Assembly (NCBI RefSeq): GCF_018310535.1
Contig: NZ_CP074102.1
Location: forward strand, 2,232,001 to 2,296,000
Direction: 5' to 3'
Length of the DNA stretch: 64,000 nt
Origin: Streptomyces mirabilis
GTDB lineage: Bacteria; Actinomycetota; Actinomycetes; Streptomycetales; Streptomycetaceae
Shown here: positions 9,260 through 19,341 of the stretch, piece after piece
Layout of the letters: every line of letters starts with the position of its first letter
Position numbering within the stretch: position 1 is the first letter of the stretch
Position numbers and translations under genes: made by a program
The notes under the pieces: model-generated
What the model saw: the letters and a program-made list of their open reading frames with translations, nothing else
Told to the model about the DNA's origin: nothing
The model's database searches: none

Positions 9260-9493
9260 GTGGTACAGGCGTACATCCTGATCCAGACGGAGGTCGGCAA
9301 AGCGTCGACCGTCGCCGAGACGATCAGCAAGATCCCGGGGGTGATCCAGGCCGAGGACGTGACAGGACCGTACGACGTGATCGTGCGCGCCCAGGCCGAC
9401 ACGGTCGACGAACTCGGCCGCATGGTGGTCGCGAAAGTCCAGCAAGTGGACGGCATCACCCGTACGCTGACCTGCCCGGTGGTGCACCTCTAG
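9260..9493 (+). CDS. Lrp/AsnC ligand-binding (RAM) domain protein without HTH
   Basis: The 77-residue protein is a stand-alone RAM domain: it begins VQAYILIQTEVGKASTVAETI and contains GPYDVIVRAQADTVDELGRMV, the ferredoxin-like amino-acid sensing fold of Lrp/AsnC regulators. There is no room for a helix-turn-helix. GTG 9260 is chosen for the GGAGG four bases before it. Stand-alone RAM proteins form oligomers that bind amino acids; a ligand cannot be assigned. It may form an operon with the lipoprotein gene 20 bp downstream. Confidence 0.9.
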   Translation: MVQAYILIQTEVGKASTVAETISKIPGVIQAEDVTGPYDVIVRAQADTVDELGRMVVAKVQQVDGITRTLTCPVVHL

Positions 9494-9513
9494 CCCCCGT
9501 CTACCCTTGGCCG

Positions 9514-10008
9514 GTGAACTTCTCCCGTCACCGGCACACCGCTCTCTTCGGGCTGCCCGTTCTCGCCCTGTTGATCGCCGCCACAGGCTGCTCCTCAGCA
9601 GACGACGGCGGATCGGCCGTGGTTCCCAGCCCGGGGGCGAAGGTCACCGGGCTGTGTCAGAACCTGGACAAGGTGCTGCCGAAGAAGATCGACGGCCTCG
9701 ACCGGAACGATCCCGAGCCCCGGTCCGCGTTGACCGCGGGCTGGGGAAGCCCGGCGATCATACTGCGCTGCGGTGTCGAACGACCCGCGAAGATGAGCGA
9801 CCAGAACGCGCTCAGCGGCGAGGTGAACGGCGTCGGCTGGCTCATGGAGAAGCAGGACGACGGGTCGTACCGCTTCACCACGAGCCTGCGGCGCGCGTAC
9901 GTCGAGGTCAGCGTGCCCAAGAAGTGGGTCCAGCGGGACGGGTCGGACTCGCTCGTCGACCTGGCCTCGCCCATCAAGAAGGCGATCCCCGAAGGGATCG
10001 CCGACTGA
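9514..10008 (+). CDS. DUF3515-type lipoprotein
   Basis: The 164-residue protein has a basic N-terminus, a hydrophobic segment (LFGLPVLALLIAATG) and a lipobox ending at Cys26 (AATGC-SS), so it is predicted to be lipid-anchored on the outer face of the membrane. The mature part contains LDKVLPKKIDGL and a CGVERP motif that I associate with the actinobacterial DUF3515 family, usually next to ddl. Function is unknown. It is convergent with ddl, separated by 57 bp. Confidence 0.82.
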   Translation: MNFSRHRHTALFGLPVLALLIAATGCSSADDGGSAVVPSPGAKVTGLCQNLDKVLPKKIDGLDRNDPEPRSALTAGWGSPAIILRCGVERPAKMSDQNALSGEVNGVGWLMEKQDDGSYRFTTSLRRAYVEVSVPKKWVQRDGSDSLVDLASPIKKAIPEGIAD

Positions 10009-10065
10009 CGTACACACGTGCGCGCGGGGGCGTGTGCCCTGGAGCGGAGCCCCGGTGCCCCAGGT

Positions 10066-11223
<1,158 letters not shown>

Positions 11224-11360
11224 ATCGCGTTGAGAGTACCCGTTGGTACGGCGCTGAGTCAGCGCCCCACCGCGGCCGTTGTCCAACGTCGCACGGGTGG
11301 TCGCTCAGCGTCGTACGAGCCGTTGCGGAGCGTTGATTCCCGGCGCCGCGACGCGGATCC

Positions 11361-12371
11361 TCAGCGGCGCTCGGGCTTGGCGCTGCGCCCCATCAGCTCC
11401 TTGACCGCGACGACCGGCGACTTGCCCTCGTGGACGATGCCGACGACCGTCTCGGTGATGGGCATGTCGACGCCGTGCCTGCGGGCCAGATCCAGCACGG
11501 ACTCACAGGACTTGACGCCCTCGGCGGTCTGCTTGGTGACCGCGATGGTCTCCTGGAGGGTCATGCCCCTGCCGAGGTTGGTGCCGAAGGTGTGGTTGCG
11601 CGACAGCGGCGAGGAGCAGGTGGCCACCAGGTCGCCGAGGCCCGCGAGTCCGGAGAAGGTCAGCGGGTCGGCGCCCATGACGATGCCGAGTCGGGTGGTC
11701 TCGGCGAGTCCGCGCGTGATCAGCGAGCCCTTGGCGTTGTCGCCCAGACCCATGCCGTCCGCGATGCCGACGGCGAGACCGATCACGTTCTTCACCGCGC
11801 CGCCCAGCTCGCAGCCCACCACGTCGGTGTTGGTGTACGGGCGGAAGTACGGGTTGTGGCTGGCTGCCTGGAGGCGCTGGGCGACCGCTTCGGAGGTGCA
11901 GGCGACCACGGCGGCGGCCGGCATCCGGGCGGCGATCTCACGGGCCAGGTTCGGTCCTGTGACCACGGCGATACGGTCGGCGCCGACCTTGGCGACGTCC
12001 TCGATCACCTCGCTCATCCGCATCGCGGAACCGAGTTCGACGCCCTTCATGAGGGAGACCAGGACCGTGTCGGGCTCCAGCAGCGGCGTCCACTCGGCGA
12101 GATTGCCGCGCAAAGTCTGCGAGGGCACGGCGAGCACGGTGAAATCGGCGTCACGCGCGGCCTCGGCGGCGTCGGTCGTCGCCCGCAGGTTCTCGGGGAG
12201 TTCGACGCCCGGCAGGTAGTCCGGGTTCGTACGCGTGGAGTTGACCGCCTCGACGAGCTCGGCGCGCCGCGCGCACAGGGTGACCTCGCACCCCGCGTCG
12301 GCGAGCACCATGCCGAAGGCCGTACCCCACGATCCGGTCCCGAAGACGGCCGCCTTGACCGGCTTGCTCAC
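11361..12371 (-). CDS. gpsA: glycerol-3-phosphate dehydrogenase [NAD(P)+]
   Basis: GpsA reduces dihydroxyacetone phosphate to sn-glycerol-3-phosphate, the backbone for phospholipids. The 336-residue protein has the Rossmann motif AVFGTGSWGTAFG at residues 9-21, VTGPNLAREIA, and the catalytic Lys region GGAVKNVIGLAVGIADG. Its start overlaps the stop of the acyltransferase gene by 4 bp, so the two are probably translationally coupled. That fits a pathway in which the product is next acylated. Confidence 0.97.
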   Translation of the reverse strand: MSKPVKAAVFGTGSWGTAFGMVLADAGCEVTLCARRAELVEAVNSTRTNPDYLPGVELPENLRATTDAAEAARDADFTVLAVPSQTLRGNLAEWTPLLEPDTVLVSLMKGVELGSAMRMSEVIEDVAKVGADRIAVVTGPNLAREIAARMPAAAVVACTSEAVAQRLQAASHNPYFRPYTNTDVVGCELGGAVKNVIGLAVGIADGMGLGDNAKGSLITRGLAETTRLGIVMGADPLTFSGLAGLGDLVATCSSPLSRNHTFGTNLGRGMTLQETIAVTKQTAEGVKSCESVLDLARRHGVDMPITETVVGIVHEGKSPVVAVKELMGRSAKPERR

Positions 12372-13174
12372 GTGCTCTGCCCCTCTTCCTGCTGTGCCTG
12401 TGCCTGCTGCTGGGCCTGTGCCCGCTCCTGAGCCCTCTCCTGGGCCCTGGTACGCCTGCGCTGTTCGATCCGTACCTGGCGCGGGTCGTAGGGCGTCTCA
12501 GGGGCCTTCTCGCCGCGGATCTGCTCCAGCTGCGCGGTGATGGCGGCCATGATGACCTCGGTGGCCTCCTTCAGGAGGTCCGGGCTCATCTCCTTGTCGT
12601 AGAAACGCGACAGGTCAACCGGAGGGCCCGCGAGAACGTGGTGGGTCTTGCGCGGAAGGAGGTTGGGCTTCTTGGCGTACGGCGGCAGCAGTTCGTTGGC
12701 ACCCCACTGGGCGACCGGAATCACCGGGCACTTGGTCTGCAGGGCGACCCGGGCGGCGCCGGTCTTGCCGGTCATCGGCCAGCCGTCGGGGTCGCGGGTG
12801 AGGGTGCCCTCGGGGTAGAACGCGACGCACTCGCCGCGCTCCACGGCGTCGATCGCGGCCCGGAACGCGCTCAGCGCGTCGGTGCTCTCGCGGTACACGG
12901 GGATCTGTCCGGTGCCGCGCATCGCGGCCCCCACGAATCCCTTCCTGAAAAGCCCGGCCTTGGCCAGGAAACGCGGAACACGCCCAGTGTTGTACTGATA
13001 GTGGGCATACGCGAACGGGTCCACATGCGAATTGTGGTTCACCGCGGTGATAAATCCGCCCTCGGCCGGAATGTTCTCCATTCCGCGCCAGTCCCGCTTG
13101 ATCAGAACCACTAGTGGTGGTTTGCAGAGGACCGCTGCGAAGCGGTACCAGAAGCCGATTCTGCGGCGGGGCAC
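12368..13174 (-). CDS. 1-acylglycerol-3-phosphate acyltransferase-like protein (PlsC family)
   Basis: The 268-residue protein carries the catalytic motif NHNSHVDPF (NHxxxxD, about residues 45-53) and the glycerol-phosphate-binding block FYPEGTLTRD (about 118-127). A hydrophobic RFAAVLCKPPLVVLI segment near the N-terminus suggests membrane association. The C-terminus is an Arg/Gln/Ala-rich tail (RAQERAQERAQAQQQAQAQ), probably helical and disordered. GTG 13174 is preceded by AAGAGGAAGG. The 4-bp overlap with gpsA supports a phosphatidic-acid pathway operon. Confidence 0.92.
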   Translation of the reverse strand: MPRRRIGFWYRFAAVLCKPPLVVLIKRDWRGMENIPAEGGFITAVNHNSHVDPFAYAHYQYNTGRVPRFLAKAGLFRKGFVGAAMRGTGQIPVYRESTDALSAFRAAIDAVERGECVAFYPEGTLTRDPDGWPMTGKTGAARVALQTKCPVIPVAQWGANELLPPYAKKPNLLPRKTHHVLAGPPVDLSRFYDKEMSPDLLKEATEVIMAAITAQLEQIRGEKAPETPYDPRQVRIEQRRRTRAQERAQERAQAQQQAQAQQEEGQST

Positions 13175-13319
13175 GCGGACACCTTCCTCTTAGGGCCTGG
13201 GGGGCCGCACAAGTGTCGCCCCAGGCCGCCTGTCTGTCGAGAACACCGTACGCCCCGGCGTCCGGACCGCCAGGGGTGCCGGGTCACAATGGGCGCGACA
13301 AGGGAGGAACGGAGCGCTC

Positions 13320-13967
13320 GTGCAGTGGACCTTGGTCATCCCCCTCAAAGCCTTGGCGCGGGCCAAGAGCAGGCTCTCGGACACCGCCGCCGACGCGGTG
13401 CGCCCCGGACTCGCCCTCGCCTTCGCGCAGGACACCGTGGCGGCCGCGCTGGCCTGCACGGCGGTCGGCGATGTGGCGGTCGTCACGGACGACGCGCTGG
13501 CCGGGCGGGAGCTGGCCGCACTGGGGGCGTGGATCGTGCCGGACGAGCCGGGAGGCGGTCTGAACGCCGCGCTGGCGCACGGGACGGCGGCCGTACGCTC
13601 CCGAAGTCCCGAATGCGCCGTGGCCGCCCTGAACGCCGATCTGCCCGCGTTGCGTCCCCTGGAATTGACCCGGGTACTCGATGCCGCCGCCGAATTCCCG
13701 CGTGCTTTTCTCTCCGATGCGGCCGCAATCGGCACCACTCTGCTGGCCGCATCCCCCGGCCGGGAATTGCGCCCCGCCTTCGGCACCGATTCCCGAGCCC
13801 GTCATCGCGCCTCGGGAGCCGCGGAACTCCTCCTCACCGCGGTGGATTCCGTACGCCAGGACGTGGACACCGGCGACGATCTGCGCGCGGCGCTCGCCCT
13901 GGGGGTGGGCCCGCGCACGGCCACACTGGCGGCGAAACTCCTGATCCCGGGCCAACCCGGCACCTGA
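13320..13967 (+). CDS. cofC: 2-phospho-L-lactate (or phosphoenolpyruvate) guanylyltransferase
   Basis: CofC/FbiD activates phospholactate or PEP with GTP in coenzyme F420 biosynthesis. The 215-residue protein begins WTLVIPLKALARAKSRLSD, the nucleotide-binding start of this family, and has VVTDDALAGRELAALGAWIVPDEPGGGLNAAL in two adjoining blocks and a LNADLPALRPLEL motif. GTG 13320 follows GGGAGGAA. It is divergent from the acyltransferase gene. In actinobacteria the PEP route is the better supported activity, giving the alternative name fbiD. Confidence 0.92.
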   Translation: MQWTLVIPLKALARAKSRLSDTAADAVRPGLALAFAQDTVAAALACTAVGDVAVVTDDALAGRELAALGAWIVPDEPGGGLNAALAHGTAAVRSRSPECAVAALNADLPALRPLELTRVLDAAAEFPRAFLSDAAAIGTTLLAASPGRELRPAFGTDSRARHRASGAAELLLTAVDSVRQDVDTGDDLRAALALGVGPRTATLAAKLLIPGQPGT

Positions 13968-14061
13968 ACGCACCTTGCCGCGCGAACCGGCGTTCACCGG
14001 GGCCCGGTCAGGTCCGCCGGACCCACCGGCGGCGCGCACCGGCGCTGGATAGGCTTTCGGC

Positions 14062-14265
14062 ATGCAGGCGACCGCGTACACGTACGACCCCGACACCCGT
14101 AGCGGACAGGTGCTGCTCGACGACGGCACGCCGGTGCCCTTCGACGGCGCGGCGTTCGACGCCGGCGGGCTCAGGCTGCTGCGCCCGGGACAGCGCGTGC
14201 GCATCGAGACCGAGGGTGACGGCGAGGCCCGCCGGATCACCCTGGTGACGCTCCAGACCTTCTGA
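14062..14265 (+). CDS. small cold-shock-like OB-fold protein
   Basis: The 67-residue protein has the strand pattern of a cold-shock or OB-fold domain (TYDPDTRSGQVLLDDGTPVPFDG, then LRPGQRVRIETEGDGEARRITLVTL) but lacks the RNP1 aromatic residues of true CspA. It is likely a single-domain beta barrel of unknown ligand. The start is ATG. A terminator-like hairpin follows it. Confidence 0.8.
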   Translation: MQATAYTYDPDTRSGQVLLDDGTPVPFDGAAFDAGGLRLLRPGQRVRIETEGDGEARRITLVTLQTF

Positions 14266-14343
14266 CCGGACCTTCCGACCGCACCTTCGCCAGACCTTCG
14301 CCGTACCGTCTGACCAGGCCTTCTCACCAGGTCCCGGACACGC

Positions 14344-14381
14344 CGCGGGCCGGGCTCCCCGTGGGAGTCCGGCCCGGCGCG
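14344..14381. terminator. GC-rich hairpin between the OB-fold gene and hupS
   Basis: CGCGGGCCGG and CCGGCCCG arms with inner CTCC/GGAG pairing form a long hairpin between two convergent genes. No clear T-run is present on either strand, so it is a bidirectional terminator candidate of the Streptomyces type. Confidence 0.6.
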
Positions 14382-14404
14382 TGAGTTGCCCTGAGCCCCT
14401 GCTT

Positions 14405-15064
14405 CTAGCGGGCGGTGGCCTTCTTGGCGGTGGTCTTGCGAGCTGTCGACTTCTTGGCGGGGGCCTTCTTGGCGGTCGCCTTCTTCGCCGGGGCCTTCTT
14501 GGCCGTCGCCTTCTTGGCGGTGGTCTTCTTCGCCGCGGTCTTCTTGGCGGTCGCCGTGGTCTTCTTGGCGGTCGTCTTCTTCGCGGTCGCCGTGGTCTTC
14601 TTCGCCGCGGTGGTGGTCTTCTTCGCGGCCGTCTTCTTCACGGCGGCGGTGGTCTTCTTCGCGGCCGTCGCCCTCTTGGCGGTGGTGGCCTTCTTGGCCG
14701 CGGCCTTCTTCACGGTCGCCGCGGCGCCGCCGGTCAGGCTGCCCTTGGGCGCCTTCTTGACCGCGACCTCGCCACCACGCGGGAGCTTCTTCGAGCCGCT
14801 CACCAGGTCTTTGAAGCCCTGACCCGCGCGGAAGCGCGGCACAGAGGTCTTCTTGACCCGAACACGCTCACCGGTCTGCGGGTTGCGGGCGTAACGAGCC
14901 GGACGGTCGACCTTCTCGAAGGAACCGAAGCCGGTGACCGATACCCGGTCCCCGCCGACAACGGCACGGACGATCGCGTCCAGTACGGCGTCGACCGCGT
15001 CGGCGGCCTGCTGACGCCCGCCGACCTTGTCGGCAATCGCTTCTACGAGCTGCGCCTTGTTCAC
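14405..15064 (-). CDS. hupS: HU-family nucleoid protein with lysine-rich tail
   Basis: Residues 1-92 are a complete HU domain (MNKAQLVEAIADKV, then GFGSFEKVDRPARYARNPQTG in the DNA-binding arm region). From about residue 95 the protein is an Ala/Lys/Thr tail of repeated AAKKTT and AKKAPAKKATAKK units to residue 219, resembling eukaryotic histone H1 tails. This two-domain form is HupS, known in S. coelicolor to be sporulation-associated and to affect nucleoid compaction. The tail is encoded by highly repetitive DNA and is likely to vary in length between strains. Confidence 0.96.
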   Translation of the reverse strand: MNKAQLVEAIADKVGGRQQAADAVDAVLDAIVRAVVGGDRVSVTGFGSFEKVDRPARYARNPQTGERVRVKKTSVPRFRAGQGFKDLVSGSKKLPRGGEVAVKKAPKGSLTGGAAATVKKAAAKKATTAKRATAAKKTTAAVKKTAAKKTTTAAKKTTATAKKTTAKKTTATAKKTAAKKTTAKKATAKKAPAKKATAKKAPAKKSTARKTTAKKATAR

Positions 15065-15202
15065 GTCTTCCCCTTCGGAGACATTGCCCGAACGAATGCG
15101 TTCAAGCTTTTTCGCACGTTAGGCAGATATATACCGCAAATCAAACACGAAACGGGCTAATCACCCTTGTGCCGCAACGAACTCGGGCTGTCGCGGAGTT
15201 CC

Positions 15203-15433
15203 TCAGCGTTCCCCTTCGAGGAATCGACCCTCGTCGAGGTCGGTGGTGAACCGCTCCAGCCGCCTTGTCGCGTCGGCGAGATCGTGCTTGGCCACGGCCG
15301 TAATGACCAGCAGCTTCCGGGTCAGCGCCATCCGTACGCCCTCCGGGACTTGCAGTGCGCGCACTCTTGTGTGCGCTTCCTTCAGTTGGGCCGCGACTGC
15401 CGCATAGAGCTCGAGTTGGCCGTCGTGTTCCAT
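15203..15433 (-). CDS. small conserved-looking helical protein
   Basis: The 76-residue protein begins MEHDGQLELYAAVAAQLKEAHTRVRALQVPEGVRMALTRK in two consecutive blocks and is predicted all-helical, acidic at its C-terminus (LDEGRFLEGER). No known domain is recognised. I use ATG 15433; the open frame to 15550 adds a low-complexity head. No strong ribosome site is seen, so it may be leaderless. It sits between hupS and leuCD. Confidence 0.7.
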   Translation of the reverse strand: MEHDGQLELYAAVAAQLKEAHTRVRALQVPEGVRMALTRKLLVITAVAKHDLADATRRLERFTTDLDEGRFLEGER

Positions 15434-15620
15434 GCACAGATTGTGCCATCTGGGGCGAGTTGTCGCCTGCCCAGGGGGTAACTGCCGTCCCTGGAGAGGG
15501 TCCTGAGCGCCCCGGAGCGCCGCGGCCCCAAGAGGCGCGTACCCAGGCAATCTCCTTTGTAACTAGGGGAGTTGAGGCCCCCCGAAAGGGCGCTCCGGGG
15601 GCGTTCGGAGGCAGACACAG

Positions 15621-15654
15621 CTGTACCCCCAACCGTCCACGATTGGGGGTACAG
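15621..15654 (-). terminator. hairpin downstream of leuD
   Basis: A perfect 12-bp stem (CTGTACCCCCAA with TTGGGGGTACAG) and 10-nt loop lie 57 bp after the leuD stop. No U-run follows. It is the likely leuCD terminator. Confidence 0.7.
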
Positions 15655-15710
15655 AGGGGTGTTGCGGTGGCTGAAATCAGCCCTGCCTCAGCCGCGAAGC
15701 GGCCCGGGCG

Positions 15711-16304
15711 TCAGACCTGGAGCGTCTTCGGCTTGTACGACGGCCGCTTGGCCTCGTACTCCGCGATGTCGCCCTCGTTCTGGAGGGTGATGGAGATGTC
15801 GTCCAGGCCGTTCAGCAGCCGCCAGCGGGCGTTCTCGTCGAGCTCGAAGGCGGCGGTGATGCCCTCGGCGCGCACCTCGCGGGCCTCCAGGTCGACCGTG
15901 ATCTCGGCCTCGGGGTCCTTCTCCGTCAGCTCCTGGAGCGTGTCCACGACCTTCTGCTCCAGAACCACCGTGAGCAGGCCGTTCTTGAGCGAGTTGCCCC
16001 GGAAGATGTCCGCGAACCGGGACGAGATGACGGCCTTGAAGCCGTAGTTCTGCAGCGCCCAGACGGCGTGCTCGCGGGAGGAGCCGGTGCCGAAGTCGGG
16101 GCCCGCGACCAGGACCGTGGCGCCCTTGCGCTCGGGCTGGTTGAGGATGAAGGACGAGTCCTTGCGCCAGGCCTCGAACAGCCCGTCCTCGAAACCGTCC
16201 CTGGTCACCTTCTTGAGCCAGTGGGCGGGGATGATCTGGTCGGTGTCGACGTTGCTGCGGCGCAGCGGAACGGCCCGGCCGGTGTGCGTGATGAATGCTT
16301 CCAT
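15711..16304 (-). CDS. leuD: 3-isopropylmalate dehydratase small subunit
   Basis: LeuD is the swivelling subunit of isopropylmalate isomerase in leucine synthesis. The 197-residue protein has the [16 protein letters not shown] motif (about 19-34) and the [17 protein letters not shown] substrate-loop motif (about 68-84). It starts 6 bp after the leuC stop, so the two form one operon and one enzyme. Confidence 0.97.
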   Translation of the reverse strand: MEAFITHTGRAVPLRRSNVDTDQIIPAHWLKKVTRDGFEDGLFEAWRKDSSFILNQPERKGATVLVAGPDFGTGSSREHAVWALQNYGFKAVISSRFADIFRGNSLKNGLLTVVLEQKVVDTLQELTEKDPEAEITVDLEAREVRAEGITAAFELDENARWRLLNGLDDISITLQNEGDIAEYEAKRPSYKPKTLQV

Positions 16305-16310
16305 GACTTC

Positions 16311-17735
16311 TCAGACTCCAGCGGGCACGGGGGCGTCGGACAGGTCGGCCGGGGAGGCCAGGTGGCCCAGCACCGCGGTCGCGGCGGCCACCTGCGGCGA
16401 TACGAGATGCGTACGGCCGCCCTTGCCCTGCCTGCCCTCGAAGTTACGGTTCGAGGTGGACGCGGAGCGCTCACCGGGGGCCAGCTGGTCGGGGTTCATG
16501 CCCAGGCACATCGAGCAGCCCGCGTGCCGCCACTCGGCGCCGGCCTCCTTGAAGACCACGTCCAGGCCCTCGGAGACGGCCTGCAGACCGACCCGCGCGG
16601 AACCGGGGACCACCAGCATCCGTACGCCGTCGGCGACTTTGCGGCCCTCGACGATCGCGGCGGCGGCGCGCAGGTCCTCGATGCGGCCGTTGGTGCAGGA
16701 ACCTACGAAGACGGTGTCGACCTTGATGTCGCGCAGCGGCTGTCCGGCGGTCAACCCCATGTACTCCAGGGCCTTTTCGGCGGCCATGCGCTCCGAAGCG
16801 TCTTCGTACGAAGCCGGGTCGGGGACGGACGCCGAAAGCGGCGCTCCCTGGCCGGGGTTGGTGCCCCAGGTGACGAACGGCGCCAGCGACGGGCCGTCGA
16901 TGACGACCTCGGCGTCGAAGACCGCGTCCTCGTCCGACTTCAGGGTCTTCCAGTACGCGACCGCGGCGCCCCACTCCTCGCCCTCGGGGGCGTGCGCACG
17001 GCCCTTGAGGTACTCGAAGGTGGTCTCGTCGGGGGCGATCATGCCCGCGCGGGCGCCGGCCTCGATCGACATGTTGCAGATGGTCATCCGGGCTTCCATC
17101 GAGAGCTTCTCGACGGCGGAGCCGCGGTATTCCAGGATGTAGCCCTGGCCGCCACCCGTACCGATCTTGGCGATGATCGCCAGGATCAGGTCCTTGGCGG
17201 TGACGCCGTCGGGCAGCTCGCCGTCGACCGTGATGGCCATGGTCTTGGGGCGGGCCAGCGGCAGCGTCTGGGTGGCCAGCACATGCTCGACCTGCGAGGT
17301 GCCGATGCCGAACGCCAGCGCGCCGAAGGCGCCGTGCGTGGAGGTGTGGGAGTCGCCACAGACCACGGTGGTGCCGGGCTGGGTCAGACCCAGCTGCGGT
17401 CCCACCACGTGGACGACGCCCTGCTCGACGTCACCCAGCGAGTGCAGCCGTACACCGAACTCGGCGCAGTTCTTGCGCAGGGTCTCCAGCTGGGCCCGGG
17501 AGACTGGGTCCGCGATGGGCTTGTCGATGTCGAGGGTCGGGGTGTTGTGATCCTCGGTGGCGATGGTGAGGTCGAGACGGCGCACGGGACGCCCCGCCTG
17601 GCGGAGGCCGTCGAAGGCCTGCGGGCTGGTCACCTCGTGCAGCAGGTGCAGATCGATGAAGAGGAGGTCGGGCTCGCCCTCGGCGCGCCGGACGACATGG
17701 TCGTCCCAGACCTTCTCCGCGAGTGTCCTACCCAT
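16311..17735 (-). CDS. leuC: 3-isopropylmalate dehydratase large subunit
   Basis: LeuC carries the [4Fe-4S] cluster that isomerises 2- to 3-isopropylmalate. The 474-residue protein has [20 protein letters not shown], the cluster ligands in [16 protein letters not shown] and in [14 protein letters not shown], and a C-terminal [13 protein letters not shown] 17735 follows GGAGGGAAAG; upstream in-frame residues to 17798 are not conserved in type. It is divergent from ndgR across about 190 bp. Confidence 0.97.
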   Translation of the reverse strand: MGRTLAEKVWDDHVVRRAEGEPDLLFIDLHLLHEVTSPQAFDGLRQAGRPVRRLDLTIATEDHNTPTLDIDKPIADPVSRAQLETLRKNCAEFGVRLHSLGDVEQGVVHVVGPQLGLTQPGTTVVCGDSHTSTHGAFGALAFGIGTSQVEHVLATQTLPLARPKTMAITVDGELPDGVTAKDLILAIIAKIGTGGGQGYILEYRGSAVEKLSMEARMTICNMSIEAGARAGMIAPDETTFEYLKGRAHAPEGEEWGAAVAYWKTLKSDEDAVFDAEVVIDGPSLAPFVTWGTNPGQGAPLSASVPDPASYEDASERMAAEKALEYMGLTAGQPLRDIKVDTVFVGSCTNGRIEDLRAAAAIVEGRKVADGVRMLVVPGSARVGLQAVSEGLDVVFKEAGAEWRHAGCSMCLGMNPDQLAPGERSASTSNRNFEGRQGKGGRTHLVSPQVAAATAVLGHLASPADLSDAPVPAGV

Positions 17736-17889
17736 CGCTTTCCCTCCGGCCGGCCTGTGTGGCGCCGGCCCAACTAGAGATTTCCGGGGCGGCGGCATCC
17801 GTACCCCTCGTCCGGACGCCCTCCACCGGGCCCGTTGGTCCGCGGGCCGCTGTGTCTACAAGGGTGGCGCGTTCCACCGAAAATTGAAC

Positions 17890-17918
17890 TTGCGTTTCAC
17901 AGAGTGAGACGCGAGTAT
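17890..17918 (+). promoter_or_regulatory. candidate ndgR promoter with overlapping inverted repeat
   Basis: TTGCGT (17890-17895) and GAGTAT (17913-17918) are 17 bp apart, six bases before the ndgR ATG, which suggests a leaderless transcript. GCGTTTCAC (17892-17900) and GTGAGACGC (17904-17912) form an inverted repeat with 8 of 9 matches and a 3-bp spacer, filling the promoter spacer. IclR-family proteins bind such sites; autoregulation and shared control of leuCD are inferred. Confidence 0.65.
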
Positions 17919-17924
17919 CGTTGC

Positions 17925-18641
17925 ATGGACAACAGTAGCGGCGTCGGCGTTCTGGACAAGGCAGCCCTTGTCCTGAGCGCTCTGGAGTCCGGTCCGGCCA
18001 CCCTCGCGGGACTGGTCGCGGCGACCGGACTGGCACGACCCACGGCACATCGCCTCGCCGTGGCACTTGAACACCACCGCATGGTGGCGCGTGACATGCA
18101 GGGCCGTTTCATTCTCGGCCCCCGCCTCGCCGAGCTGGCCGCGGCCGCGGGCGAGGACCGTCTCCTCGCGACGGCCGGCCCGGTGCTCACGCACCTGCGC
18201 GACGTCACGGGCGAGAGCGCCCAGCTCTACCGCCGCCAGGGCGACATGCGCATCTGCGTCGCCGCGGCCGAGCGTCTGTCCGGCCTGCGGGACACGGTCC
18301 CGGTCGGCTCGACGCTGACGATGAAGGCCGGCTCCTCGGCGCAGATCCTGATGGCCTGGGAGGAGCCGGAGCGCCTGCACCGCGGTCTCCAGGGCGCCCG
18401 CTTCACCGCCACGGCGCTCTCGGGCGTACGGCGCCGGGGCTGGGCCCAGTCGATCGGCGAGCGCGAGCCGGGCGTCGCGTCGGTCTCCGCGCCCGTACGC
18501 GGTCCCTCGAACCGGGTGGTGGCCGCCGTCTCGGTCTCCGGTCCCATCGAGCGCCTGACCCGGCACCCGGGCCGTATGCACGCCCAGGCGGTCATCGACG
18601 CCGCCGCCCGCCTCTCCGAGGCCCTTCGCCGCACGGGCTGA
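17925..18641 (+). CDS. ndgR: IclR-family regulator NdgR
   Basis: The 238-residue protein has an N-terminal winged helix (VLDKAALVLSALESGPATLAGLVAATGLARPTAHRLA in two adjoining blocks, residues 7-45) and an IclR effector domain. Divergence from leuCD identifies it as NdgR, known in S. coelicolor as an amino-acid-dependent regulator that binds the leuC upstream region and affects growth and antibiotic production. I start at ATG 17925, which lies six bases after a -10-like hexamer and has no ribosome site. The upstream frame to 17835 covers the regulatory region. Confidence 0.93.
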   Translation: MDNSSGVGVLDKAALVLSALESGPATLAGLVAATGLARPTAHRLAVALEHHRMVARDMQGRFILGPRLAELAAAAGEDRLLATAGPVLTHLRDVTGESAQLYRRQGDMRICVAAAERLSGLRDTVPVGSTLTMKAGSSAQILMAWEEPERLHRGLQGARFTATALSGVRRRGWAQSIGEREPGVASVSAPVRGPSNRVVAAVSVSGPIERLTRHPGRMHAQAVIDAAARLSEALRRTG

Positions 18642-18728
18642 GCCACACCTCCAGGTCGACACCGGGGGACGAGCCGGCCTCAACGCCGCGGCAGGCTCAT
18701 CCCCCGGACACCTACCCGCAGGATCCGA

Positions 18729-19262
18729 TCAACCCGCCGCTCCCCCGGCCTCCGCCTCCGCCTTGGGCGACCGGTGAGCGAACCGGTCCGCCGCCCGCCG
18801 CCCCCGCTTCTCCACGGGCAACGCCCCATACGCGGCCGCGAGCCCGAAGGGCGGCATGTCCGCGTAGATCGACTCGTACGACCCCTCCGGCACCACATAC
18901 GCCTCGTGCCAGATCCCCACGTGCTGCCGCACCTTCCCCGCCCGTTCCTTACGGTTGATGATCGCCCACACCTTGTGATGGAACATGTCGGGCGCCGACG
19001 CGTACGCGTACAGCTTCTCCTTGGACTCCCAGTACTGGACGACGTAGTACGTCCGCGGTGACGCCGTCAGCAGCACCCGGCCGAGCAGGCCGCGGCTGCC
19101 GTCCTTCTCCAGATCCCGCACCATGCGCAGCATGGCGAAGAACACCGGTACCCACTGGTGCACCGCCCAGAAGCGGTTGACACGCATACCGATCAACAGG
19201 ACCACCACGTCCCCCTCGGCTGCCGCGGTGGTACGGCCTGCGGCCACGGGCTTCCCGAACAT
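18729..19262 (-). CDS. DUF4188-type monooxygenase-like protein
   Basis: The 177-residue protein contains VVLLIGMRVNRFWAVHQW, the paired aromatic block YYVVQYWESKEKLYAYA and HVGIWHEAYVVPEGSYESIYADMPP in adjacent stretches, which I associate with the DUF4188 or antibiotic-monooxygenase-like ferredoxin fold. Substrate is unknown. ATG 19262 is preceded by AGGGGGA. It is divergent from a MerR-type gene, with a perfect inverted repeat between them, so it is the likely target of that regulator. Confidence 0.8.
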   Translation of the reverse strand: MFGKPVAAGRTTAAAEGDVVVLLIGMRVNRFWAVHQWVPVFFAMLRMVRDLEKDGSRGLLGRVLLTASPRTYYVVQYWESKEKLYAYASAPDMFHHKVWAIINRKERAGKVRQHVGIWHEAYVVPEGSYESIYADMPPFGLAAAYGALPVEKRGRRAADRFAHRSPKAEAEAGGAAG

Positions 19263-19281
19263 GTCGTCCCCCTGTTGGTTA

Positions 19282-19319
19282 GCGGCACTATCCGATGGCG
19301 TCTGTTTGGATAGTGCCGC
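19282..19319. promoter_or_regulatory. perfect 12-bp inverted repeat between DUF4188 and MerR genes
   Basis: GCGGCACTATCC (19282-19293) and GGATAGTGCCGC (19308-19319) are perfectly complementary with a 14-bp spacer. The site lies 20 bp from the DUF4188 start and 22 bp from the MerR start. The GGATAGT outer parts could also serve as divergent -10 elements. It is an operator candidate for the MerR protein. Confidence 0.75.
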
Positions 19320-19341
19320 CACCCAAGGAAGGGCGCAAGGG

